A stretch of 64,000 nt of DNA, taken from Chrysogorgia sp. JL179-B06 (Eukaryota > Cnidaria > Anthozoa > Scleralcyonacea > Chrysogorgiidae). This document shows, in pieces, positions 1-8,702 of this stretch (positions are counted from its first letter, which is position 1; every line of letters begins with the position of its first letter). Location of the stretch: contig JAYKKM010000147.1 in the NCBI GenBank assembly GCA_035772405.1, forward strand, positions 3,926,501 through 3,990,500. The letters are read 5' to 3'. A model generated the notes under the pieces. It was not told where the DNA came from. It saw only the letters and a program-made list of their open reading frames with translations, and ran no database searches. The translations under genes were made by a program, and so were the position numbers.

Positions 1-110
1 CTGTCTTTATACAAGGTTATACGGCCACCATTATATACAAGCATGTTCTCAACGGCTATATACGGCCACCATTAATCAAGATTAGAATGTTCTATACGTT
101 TACAATACGT
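1..110. repeat. Diverged fragment related to the 6151-6675 TTAA MITE family
   Basis: The stretch with 'caaggttatacggccaccat' resembles the inner part of the MITE at about 6270-6310 ('gagattatacggccgccatt'). The fuller copy at 15653-15836 extends this similarity leftwards ('acatatttgtaaag', 'gagcatgcatggaaagtt'). The window starts inside the fragment. No coding potential is seen from 1 to 269. Confidence 0.4.
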
Positions 111-269
111 ACCTAAAATGAACAGGTTTTGTGATTGGCTAATTAGAATAAAAGTGGTTAGGGTTAGGACATTGGTTTCCTTTTTTTGAAATTTCTTCAT
201 TGATTCTATTGTTTTATTGTTTTAATCAACCAATCACAAAACTTCTTCATATATAGAAAGGTACGTCGC

Positions 270-817
270 GGGTGTTTATATGGAGGAGGGCCAGTCCTCT
301 TGGTAGGGCTAGCCCTCTTTGCCGAGATGAATTTCATCCCTTGTTTACATGAGAATTTTTAGCCCTCCTAACCGTGCTGGCTCGCTGCTCATGCTGGCTC
401 GCTCGAATGCAGCTACGGCTGCATTTATTTTCACACGAAACCCAGAATCCCACTTTTGCGGACAAGTGTTCAATTTGTAACTTAAACACAAGCAAACAAA
501 CAGGTCGTGCGAAATATACAATTTTCCAGAAAATACTGGTAAAGATAAACTTTGTCACTTGCATGGAGCTTTTATTTCCCAGCCCTCTTCAGTGCGTTTA
601 TATGAACAATTTCCAGCCCTCCTAGGCGAGATCTCTGGTTGTCAATAGCGACAGCTCGCTTAGAAGGGCTGATCGAAGGAGCGGAGATAAGACCCTGGCC
701 CTCTTGTCATGTGCATGAACGCAAACAAATTTTTACAAGGAATTACGCTGAGACGTGGGATCTCGGCAAAGAGGGCCACCCTACCAAGAGGGATGGACCT
801 CCTCCATATAAACACCC
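270..817. mobile_element. Foldback-type MITE, intact copy holding the empty Polinton target site
   Basis: The left end (270, GGGTGTTTATATGGAGG) is the inverted complement of the right end (801-817), and the similarity continues about 55 bp inward ('ctctttgccgagat' against 'atctcggcaaagag'). Internal pieces also pair ('cctaggcgagatct' near 622 with 'ctcgcttagaagggc' near 655). It has no transposase, and short ORFs on both strands are by-products of the inverted structure. The sequence gacagc at 650-655 occurs once here and is the unoccupied equivalent of the Polinton insertion point in the next copy. Confidence 0.7.
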
Positions 818-1805
818 CCTAAGAGGGCCTTAGAGGATGGAGAAACCCTAGACCGAGGGGGTTAGGGTTTTAGGATGAAACTCTTTGCAGGGGTTATGGT
901 ATAGGATTAAATCTAGGCAAAGCTACGTTAGGATTAGGTTTACGACTATAGGTTTACGATTAGGGTTAGGAATTAGTATATATTCTAAGATTGTATATAT
1001 TCTAACACTCGAAATTTTCCTTCACCCTAAATCCTTAGAACATGCAGTTTAATCGAGTGAAATGCCAAATATTACTTGTATAGTTTGACATCGAAACGTT
1101 AGTGTATGTTTTTTCTATCGTTTAGTTATTTCCGATATTCGTCCGAAGATGAACATGTAGTAGGAAAACAATGAAAAACAAATTTGAAGAAGTCTTTAGA
1201 AGTAAGGTTTATTGACGATTGTATTGAATCACCGTAAAGCATTTTGCTTTACGTTGTTCACTATCATTTCGTCGTTTTTGGATCAATTTTGTCGTTTGTG
1301 TGGCAGGCGAAAATGTTTAGTTATTTTTTGTTCAGTGATGTAGAGTAGACATTCAATACATGATCAATAATTATTGTACACCGTTTTCACATCAGATAGC
1401 GAGAATTATCAAGGCCTCTTTTTATGTTATCCCACATTCACAATCTCGATCTTGCAATAATTCGCATAGCCTCATGTGAAAACCAAGTCCTGCATGTGTG
1501 CAGTATGACAACTATATATAACCATGCATGTAAAACTCTGAGATAATTTGAGGAATGTTAACTGATAAGTTTAAAACATTTGAAAAAAACTTACGTTCAA
1601 CTGAAATAAGAATACTGTGAGTAACTTTCAATTGCCTTGAGATGATAAACGTTGAGATGATAAACGTTGACAGGACTTGACAGTTTGATTCCAGGTACGC
1701 AAGGGACTTGCTTTTATACTTTACAGTCCGTTCCTGGAAAACAATTAATTTACTTGTATTTTCAAATTAAAACTATGGGTGTGTTATGTTTCTCACATAA
1801 AAAAA
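818..1805. other. AT-rich non-coding host sequence
   Basis: No ORF with protein-like composition is present. The stretch holds a few TTAGGG-like words (about 960-975), a short palindromic 'cgtaaagcattttgctttacg' (about 1232-1252) that is absent from unit B, and a 16-bp tandem duplication 'gagatgataaacgttg' at about 1639-1670. I see no gene. Confidence 0.6.
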
Positions 1806-2118
1806 AATATTCGAAATTATTTTGTTGAGACGGAACTATTAAGCTGAGGCCATGCATTTATTTCTTTATCAAAGTTTGGCATTTTTATTTCGACTTCCTG
1901 TGCTTTGCCAGCTAGGGGTGTAACACGTTTCGCCCCTCACAACTATTTTTTCTACATTGAGCAATATAGAAAATTTAATTTATTACTGTCGGAACATTTA
2001 GTGTGATGGATGTTTTAAGTCGACATGTTTCAGGTAAAAAACCGCGCTGAAACTATTTTATATGACAAAATGTTCGCAAACCTATAGAGCAAGTTGACAA
2101 AATAAGTGTCAACAGAAC

Positions 2119-2631
2119 TTAAAGGGACACTCCGGCCCAAATACAAATGTAGTTCATGTGAAAGATCTTACTGACTTTAGATTATTTCCAAAGTTTCAGC
2201 ATTCCTATCAATTTAGTTAAGAAGATGTGGCTAGTTGAAGTTGGAGAGTTTGTCCAATTTCGACGCCATTTTGTTTCTCAAATATGACGTCACTGAGTGA
2301 CGTGTCTCGTATTATGCCTAAGAAGCTCCTCTACTTTCCTGCATGATGAACTAAATAGTTTATTTCGACTAATTTTCGTCCAAAGACCATTCACAATAAC
2401 TATCACTATGTGCGGATCGCCATCAAAACAACTCCACTGACGATAAAGAATCACTCAATGACGTCATATTTTCAAAACCAATATGGCGTCAAAATCCACA
2501 AATTTTCAACTTCAACTAGCAATATCTTCTCAACTAAATTGATAGGAATGCTGAAACTTTGGAAATAAACTAAAGTCAGTAATATCTTTCATATGAACTG
2601 CATTTGTATTTGGGCAGGAGTGTCCCTTTAA
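2119..2631. mobile_element. 505-bp MITE with TTAA target duplication, unit A specific
   Basis: The element (2123-2627) has termini AGGGACACTCC and GGAGTGTCCCT, preceded and followed by TTAA. Internal parts are also inverted ('caaagtttcagcattcctat' against 'ataggaatgctgaaactttg'). Unit B has the uninterrupted site 'gaacttaaattatttcgg' near 9920, which proves insertion rather than deletion. TTAA duplication is the hallmark of piggyBac-type transposition. The element is non-autonomous, with no ORF. Confidence 0.85.
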
Positions 2632-5043
2632 ATTATTTCGGATATTTTGAGAAGTAAAGATCAGATAGATATGCTATAGCACAAGATGCTTTCGTTTGAC
2701 ATTTTTTCAAATGTTGGTATTATGATGAATATAAAGCAAAAGGAAATTGTGTTTTTAACCATAAACTACGTCAATTTCATCAAAGAACAATATCAATAAT
2801 GTTGCTTGAACTATATATATATGAGGCATAAAGAACATTTGATTATCTATAATTATTAAGTAGATATCTAAATTTCAATACAAATAGTTATCCCATACAG
2901 ATCTTTGAGATGGTATTTTGAGTAACGGCAGATAACAAGATCGAATATAGACTAATAGTAAATAGTTATAGCTGAAGCTATTGTGCAAATAAACAAAACA
3001 CGATTCATTAACAAAACACGATTCTCCTGTAACAGCACTCGCGTTTTTGTTTCTACTCATGACATCATAATGATGTCAAAGAACCTTGAACAAACAACTT
3101 CGAGAACATTGTTTGAAAACAATTACATGCGATGTAGCCTCTATTTATAATAAATTGTAAGTAATTTTATTTAAGAATTTTCAAATAACACATGATGGCA
3201 TCAGACATGAACTATATATAGCTATAACTATTTTAACCCACATTTTATCTTGTATTTTAGTATAGTATAGTATATAGAATTTTATCTGTTTATATTACTT
3301 ATTTTATTTTATCAGTTTAATTTAAATTTGTTTTTAAAATTATTTGTAATAGCTAAATACATTGACCCTTTTCAATAAAGTTTTTTCTTAAAACAATCAT
3401 GTTTTTTTCCGAACATTGTTATTTGTTATGCTTATTTTGTTATGAACATTGTTATATGCATATTTCAATATGCATATTGTCGTACCGGCGAAATTTTACA
3501 AGAGGCTTATCACTGATTCCCAGAATGATGTTCAAACATGATGTTAGGGACCTCAAGATCGTTAAGATGATGGCGGTTAAAAAATAATAGAAATTTTGGC
3601 ATCTAAAAGAAATCATGGTTGGTTGACTACCGTATTTTATTCTTGAAGCTTGTTTTATGACTTCCAAAACACTTCAATACTGTTAGTAAAACAATTGCAG
3701 TGTCTTTTTCTAAAGCAATCTTAATTAAGGAACAGCTCTCAACTCTCTGTGAGTTCATGACGTCCTGAAGATGTGACAATGCTCAGAGTTGCGTTGTAAA
3801 CAGAACAACGACGGTGTCGAGAATACTCTTAGGACTAAAAGAATTATTCATTCTCTTTGTTTTGCAATGAATAATTATTTTGTTTTGAATGACGTCATCG
3901 TTGAGGTTATCGCGTGGAAGTGATGTAGGTTATTGAGAAAATCAGATGATTGGAGAATAATTATTTATGACACGACCATTTTTGCAAAAAAGTGCGCACA
4001 CAATTAGGACAATTATATGCATATAATCGTCTCGGTCATCTGCGATGCACTGTTTAAAAGGACTGGGACGATGTGGACGACTATATGAGAACCATCTATA
4101 ACTAAAGACACCTTTATAGCTGAAGGTATTGTGTCGGCTATCACAATTATCATATTTATCGTAACATTATGTGTCTTTAATTGGGATTGAATCATGTTGA
4201 GAATATCATGGGAGTAATGGTATCAATTATATATTTTAAATGTTTTAGAATAATGACCACTAACAACATATAGTTATTATTGGCATGTAGCTATAACTTG
4301 AAATTATAGAGATTCTTATTCATGCAAACTGGAAATTTCTGCAATGGCCGCTCTTTCATGTCAACCTATATTGTCTTATATAAGCAGACAAAACAAACTG
4401 TGAATTTGTAAAATGTTTTCATAGGTTTAACCAATTAAGATCCGGTGTTAAAATTGGTGTTAAGCTTCAGTTAATAGAACCTGACCAAATTGTTGATCAA
4501 TGTAAGCACAATGGCTCTGATAAACAAAACAAGCAGTTTTACAACTATTAGTAGTTGTAAAAAAGTAGAGTGCTACGTTGACAGTGTTTTGGATATATAG
4601 CAAAGTGAAAAGGTGGTAAACTGCCAAGTGAAAAGGTGTTATCCTGCGATAACACGCGTTATTGTGTATCTGTAGGTCTTTGAATCTTCAACTGCATATA
4701 AGCGAAACCACAGTTGCCCAAGCTCGTTGTGTGGTAATCTGTGTTTATATTGGAATTTATTCGATTTGTCAAAATTATAGGATATTTTCATCTATTATTT
4801 GCAGTTAATGAAATAATGTGTTGTTATATCTACCATAAGGTGTATGTGTGATCAATGTCTGTTCGGTAATATTTAGGACATTTACAGCGAAAATATAATG
4901 GCCATATATAACCATATATTAAATTTGTTAATATCGAAAAATTATACTAAGACTATTCAACAAAATAAACATTTATAAATCTTGTTGTTCTACCTATACA
5001 TGTTTATTGTATCGGTATGTTCGTCCTTGTAAAACTTGGCACC
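2632..5043. other. Non-coding host sequence (inner left arm and centre of the long inverted repeat)
   Basis: It is very AT-rich, with runs of TA repeats ('tatagtatagtata' at about 3260) and short hairpins ('tttacaactattagtagttgtaaa' at about 4539-4562). ORFs at 2875-3060, 3399-3587, 3452-3667 and 4013-4195 are low-complexity, not conserved in frame in unit B, and not credible genes. Confidence 0.6.
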
Positions 5044-5106
5044 ATTCTGTTCATTATACTTCAAACCCGTTTGTGATATGTAGGTTTGAAGTATAATGAA
5101 CAGAAT
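5044..5106. repeat. Perfect 24-bp hairpin with 15-nt loop
   Basis: The arms 5044-5067 and 5083-5106 are exact reverse complements. The same hairpin, arms and loop unchanged, is in all four host units (12294-12356, 56004-56066, 63255-63317) although the surrounding A and B sequences have drifted. It could be a relic of a small foldback element or a structured RNA locus. No proof of transcription is visible. Confidence 0.75.
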
Positions 5107-5318
5107 ATAGCTATAAAGGATATCTATATATATGAATTGAAAGGACTTCATGTGTGGCATGCTATGCACGAAGATGTTTAGCTAAAGCTTCGTGTATCAC
5201 GGCATTCTATTTACAATCTGCCTGGAAATTCTTAAATAAAATTATTTACAACTTATTTTAAACAGGCTACATTGCATGCAATTGTTAGGGTTTAGGAAGT
5301 TGTTTCCTCAAGGTTCTT

Positions 5319-5346
5319 TGACGTGATATGACGTCATATGACGTCA
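5319..5346. promoter_or_regulatory. CRE-like TGACGTCA cluster
   Basis: Two palindromic TGACGTCA words (5329-5336, 5339-5346) and one degenerate word (TGACGTGA, 5319-5326) are spaced 10 bp apart. TGACGTCA is the consensus site of CREB/ATF bZIP factors. Unit B has three perfect copies at the same place. No gene start is close by, so a regulatory role is inference only. Confidence 0.4.
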
Positions 5347-5539
5347 GTAGAAACAAAACGCGAGTGCACAATAGCTTCAGCTGTAACACTATTTAGTATT
5401 AGTCTTTATTATACAGATGCAGAGTGTTTAAGAAATATGCAGTGACATATGTTCCATATCCTCACTAATGAAGATATCGATCACATGATTAAACATTTTC
5501 CCACCTTTTGCATTGAATCTATATTATAATAAAAAGAAA

Positions 5540-5676
5540 ATTACAAGGTGGCTTGAAGATATGAATTTTATGTTCTCGTAGTAAAAACAATATTTTACTC
5601 ATTTGCTACGCTCATTCGTAAAATATTGTTTTCACCACTCGAAGATAAAATTCATATCTTCGCACCACCGTGTAAT
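5540..5676. mobile_element. Short foldback MITE (about 137 bp)
   Basis: The outer sequence 'gaagatatgaattttat' (about 5555-5571) pairs with 'ataaaattcatatcttc' (about 5645-5661), and an inner pair 'acaatattttac' / 'gtaaaatattgt' follows. The ends 'attacaaggtgg' and 'ccaccgtgtaat' are complementary. Copies occur at 12783-12923, 56500-56636 and 63744-63884. Confidence 0.65.
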
Positions 5677-5890
5677 ATCGGGCTTCTAGTGATCAGGGCC
5701 ACTGCCTCCCACCTCTGCGGCCAAGAGTTCGAATGCTGAGCTCGGACATTTGATCGCACGTGGAAAGAGTTGGTCAACACTCTGCCGAAAGTCGTGGGTT
5801 TTCTCCGGGTTCTCCCGTTTCCTCCCACAGGGAAGTTGTCAGGGCGGGTTACGATAAATAGTTAGGAAAACTAATGATGATAAAAACTGT
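5677..5890 (+). mobile_element. SINE-like element with tRNA box-B-like motif
   Basis: The sequence 'cctcccacctctgcggccaagagttcgaatgc' contains a box-B-like 'gagttcgaatgc' (about 5727-5738), followed by the pyrimidine-rich stretch 'gttttctccgggttctccc' and 'cctcccacagggaag'. This arrangement is typical of tRNA-derived SINEs spread through invertebrate genomes. It directly abuts the foldback MITE. The unit B copy lacks about 20 bp at its head. The family name is not assigned. Confidence 0.5.
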
Positions 5891-6146
5891 AAACATAAAT
5901 AGCTAGGGTTGATTGATTGGGGTATTGGGTACTAGGTACTGAATGTCATAGAATAAATTGTCGATGTTGTAAAGCGCATTTGATCATATACACAATTGTT
6001 AATTTGCGCTATATTATAAATAGTAAACATTATTATTATTATATTTGATCTTGTTATCGGCCGTTATTCAGAATACCATCTCATAGACCTGTATGGATAA
6101 ATTTGTATGATTCAATATCACCTCATTGAAAAGGCATTAATGTTCT
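5891..6146. other. Non-coding AT-rich host sequence
   Basis: No ORF or gene signal is seen. It includes a short ATT microsatellite (about 6031-6043) and part of the right arm of the long inverted repeat. Confidence 0.55.
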
Positions 6147-6679
6147 TTAAAGTGCCCCTGTGATCAAATTTTTGGTATCCCTAATTTTTACATATTTGTA
6201 AAGTGCATGGTGTTCTTACTTAACTTGCCAAATTTCAAGCAATTGCGAGCATGGGAAGTTGCCTTTTCATACTGTTTTTATACGAGATTATACGGCCGCC
6301 ATTGCTCGAACATGTTCCGGACGCTTAGATTGCGATTAGAGGAAGTGACGTCAAAGACGCAACACGTGGCTAGTTGTGTATGAATATAAAGATATACTTG
6401 GGGAAAACTTTCTATTGTAACTTGTCGTATAATTGCCATTAAGCTTTGTCACGTGTTGAGTCTCTGATGTCACAATTACAATCGCGGGCTCGTCTGGAAC
6501 AAGTTTTGAGCAATTAATGGCGGACAAAATTTGGGCTTCTTTGGAAGTTAAATTTCTTGTGATAGAATGTTTGTTGTTCATTTTTTTGGCAAATGCGAAC
6601 ATTTATTAACCTAAAATGATATGTTCTTTAACAAAAAATGCCAGGAAACATGTGATATTTTGTCGCAGTGGCACTTTAA
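6147..6679. mobile_element. 525-bp TTAA MITE (second family)
   Basis: The element (6151-6675) begins AGTGCCCCTG and ends CAGTGGCACT, which are imperfect inverted repeats, between TTAA duplications at 6147-6150 and 6676-6679. Similarity of the ends continues inward ('tgatcaaatttttgg' against 'atgtgatattttgtcgc'). The 83-aa minus ORF inside is not conserved in unit B and is not considered a gene. Confidence 0.75.
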
Positions 6680-7744
6680 CGAAATTGACGTAGCTTATGG
6701 TTGAAAACACACTTTCTTTTTGCTCATTTATCATAATAACAAAATGTGAACAAAACGTCAAAAGGAAGCATCTAATATGGTAGCATATCTATCTGATATT
6801 TTCTTTTCAAAATATCCGAACCTGTATATAATTTAAGTTTCGCTCAGTCGACCACTTTAGCACTTATTTTGCTTATCAACCTGCTCTATAGGTGTGCGAA
6901 CATTCTGTAGAGCAGTTTTACTACAAACTTATCGGCTTAAAACATCCTGATTACCTTAAACGAATGTTGCGCAGTAAATTAAATTTTCTATATATTTAAA
7001 TTGATATGTTACTCAATGTAGAACAATAGTTGTGAAAGGCGAAATGTTTTACGCCCCTGGAAGATAATTAGTCCCCCCGCGAAACGCCAAACTTTGGTAA
7101 AGGGAATGCATGGCCTCAGTCTTAATAGTTCCGTCTCAGCAAAATAATTTCGAAATTTTTACCTCAAACATGTCGAGTTAAAACATTAATTACACTAAAC
7201 GTATGTTCCGGCAGTAATAAATTAAATTTTCTATATTGCTCAATGTAGAAAAATAGTTGTGAATGGCGAAATGTGCAGTTACACACCTGGCAAAGCACAC
7301 GAAGCGAGAAGTTCCCCCGCGTTTAATCAAAACGTCAAATTTTAATAAAAAGAATGCATGGCCTCAGCCTTAACAGTTCCGTCTCAACAAAATAATTTCG
7401 AATATTCAGCTGTAATTATAGGGTAACTAGATCGCTTGGTCCCTATATTTCTACAGTACACTTAGGTTTTAGAGGTTTTGTTTTTGGTATTTCACATAAT
7501 AAAACCTGATGTTCAAAGTTTCAAACAATTAATAAGACGAGAAGACTCATAGTGTGCATCAAGATATATCTTTATTAAGCATTGAAAAGAGGTTGAATTT
7601 TTAACTATCGTGAGTATTGTTCAAAAAAGTTTATAAAAATTAATAATAAGTTTAATTAAATTATAAGATTGAATTGAAATCAACACTAGTTCTATAAATT
7701 AAAGTTCAAAAGTGATAAGAATATAGTCTGGATTATAATACATC
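6680..7744. other. Outer right arm of the long inverted repeat and downstream flank of the EF-hand gene
   Basis: No coding region is seen. It contains the duplicated end block (about 6920-7160 and 7190-7407). On the minus strand an AATAAA polyadenylation hexamer (plus-strand tttatt at 7571-7576) lies about 170 bp past the stop codon of the EF-hand gene, so about 7560-7744 is probably its 3' UTR. Confidence 0.55.
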
Positions 7745-8167
7745 CTAACATCCAGTGGGTATGCAATCAAAATCATACGGTGCTTTTTTAAATTCGTCGC
7801 AATCTATTCCTCCATCTTCATTTATGTCCCCTTGTTTGAAAGTGTTTTGAAGCCCCGGTGCGTCCGTCTTCATTTCCAAGGTCTCTGCGAATTCTTCATG
7901 ACTGATTTTGCCATTATTGTCCTTGTCATACTTGGCAAAGTCACACGGAAAGCCACCGTCGTCATTTTCGATTCCCGGCGCGACCGATCGTTTTCGCCCG
8001 CAAACTTGAGTTGTGTAACAATAACGCACTGTGAAATATTGATAACGTCCACAACAGGGAACGTAAACGAAATGAAGAGAGAACCTGCAGACGCGGTAAG
8101 TGTGCGCCGCCTCCGAACTGCTGATTATCGCACCCAGTACCAGTAATGTGAATAGTGCTAGCTTCAT
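7745..8167 (-). CDS. Small secreted Cys-rich protein with two EF-hands, unit A
   Basis: A 140-aa protein. Residues 1-20 form a signal peptide (MKLALF, hydrophobic core, then SSSEAA before the cleavage site). A Cys-rich stretch follows with five Cys and an RKR motif at about 58-60 that could be processed. Two EF-hand loops follow: DKDNNGKISHEE (81-92, canonical ligands) and DINEDGGIDCDE (114-125). It probably binds calcium outside the cell; the precise role is unknown. The ATG at 8167 is chosen, not the upstream in-frame ATG, because the minus strand has a good splice acceptor ('gctttttcaatacag', boundary at 8180/8179) just before it. The upstream 17 residues would then be intron. The same gene is in all complete host units. 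Confidence 0.75.
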   Translation of the reverse strand: MKLALFTLLVLGAIISSSEAAHTYRVCRFSLHFVYVPCCGRYQYFTVRYCYTTQVCGRKRSVAPGIENDDGGFPCDFAKYDKDNNGKISHEEFAETLEMKTDAPGLQNTFKQGDINEDGGIDCDEFKKAPYDFDCIPTGC

Positions 8168-8321
8168 ACTTCTTCTTTCCTGTATTGAAAAAGCAGGAAA
8201 TAGATCATATAAATTCATAGTTTCATTAGCAGGTCAAACTGTTTAGTAAATTCATGTTCTTATATGTAAACCTGATTATACACACTGTAATCAAAGTATG
8301 AAAACAAGAAAGGTATATATA
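8168..8321 (-). promoter_or_regulatory. Candidate 5' UTR exon, intron and TATA box of the EF-hand gene
   Basis: Reading the minus strand, a TATATATA box (8314-8321) is followed about 30 bp later by a short possible leader exon. A donor-like 'cag|gtttac' lies at 8272/8271, and the acceptor 'cag' lies at 8180-8182, giving a predicted intron of about 90 bp. The same signals stand at the same spacing in unit B (TATA near 15560), which supports them. No transcript evidence is available here. Confidence 0.4.
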
Positions 8322-8424
8322 GTAAACTGGCAAAACGAAGCCTCAACAAGACACTAACGTTTAGAGCGAAGGCCCTTCAGCTTCGTTAGAGCATGGTTAT
8401 TGTGCCCCTGTATTTTCAGACTTT

Positions 8425-8702
8425 AAACTTTGTCACTTCCATGGAGCTTTTATTTCCCAGCCCTCTTCAGTGCGTTTATATGAAAAATTTCCAACCCTCC
8501 TAGGCGAGATCTCGGGTTGACAATAGCGACATCTCGCTTAGGAGGGCTGATCGAGGGAGCGGAGATAAGACCCTGGCCCTCTTGTCATGTGCATGAACGC
8601 AAACAAATGTTTACTAGGAATTACGCTGAGACGTGGGATCTCGGTAAAGAGGGCTAGCCCGCGGGGATGGACCTCCTCCATATAAACAACCCCTACGAGG
8701 GC
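8425..8702. mobile_element. Truncated foldback MITE at start of unit B
   Basis: This matches 538-817 of the intact copy (offset 7878) but lacks the left half. Comparison with the B-to-A' junction (15653-16270) shows that roughly 0.6-0.7 kb is missing between 'cattttcagac' (about 8419) and 'actttgtcactt'. It therefore has a single terminus. Confidence 0.65.

Larger units (their letters stand above)
1806..7407. repeat. Long imperfect inverted repeat covering most of host unit A
   Basis: The left arm (about 1806-3300) is complementary in reverse order to the right arm (about 5150-7407). Examples are 'aatattcgaaattattttg' (1806) with 'aaaataatttcgaatatt' (ending 7407); the 2650-2790 block with 6680-6830; 'gatggtattttgagtaacgg' (about 2908) with 'ccgttattcagaataccatc' (about 6061); and 'ctttatttaagaattttc' style sequence near 3170 with 5230. 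The right arm carries a tandem duplication of its outer end of about 240 bp (about 6920-7160 and 7190-7407). Younger MITEs interrupt both arms. No transposase ORF lies in the 3300-5150 centre, so this may be a dead large foldback transposon. Confidence 0.65.

Noticed and set aside
334..833. ORFs of 60-83 aa inside the foldback MITE (also at 16060-16351)
   Set aside because: They arise on both strands of an inverted-repeat element and show no domain or codon pattern.
945..990. TTAGGG-like words as telomeric sequence
   Set aside because: Only scattered, imperfect copies occur in AT-rich DNA, with no array.
5727..5738. A functional tRNA gene
   Set aside because: Only a box-B-like motif is clear; there is no complete cloverleaf, and the context is that of a SINE.
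8168..8218. Extra 17 residues (MNLYDL...) at the N terminus of the EF-hand protein
   Set aside because: They precede a good splice acceptor and would bury the signal peptide. Most likely this is intron sequence.
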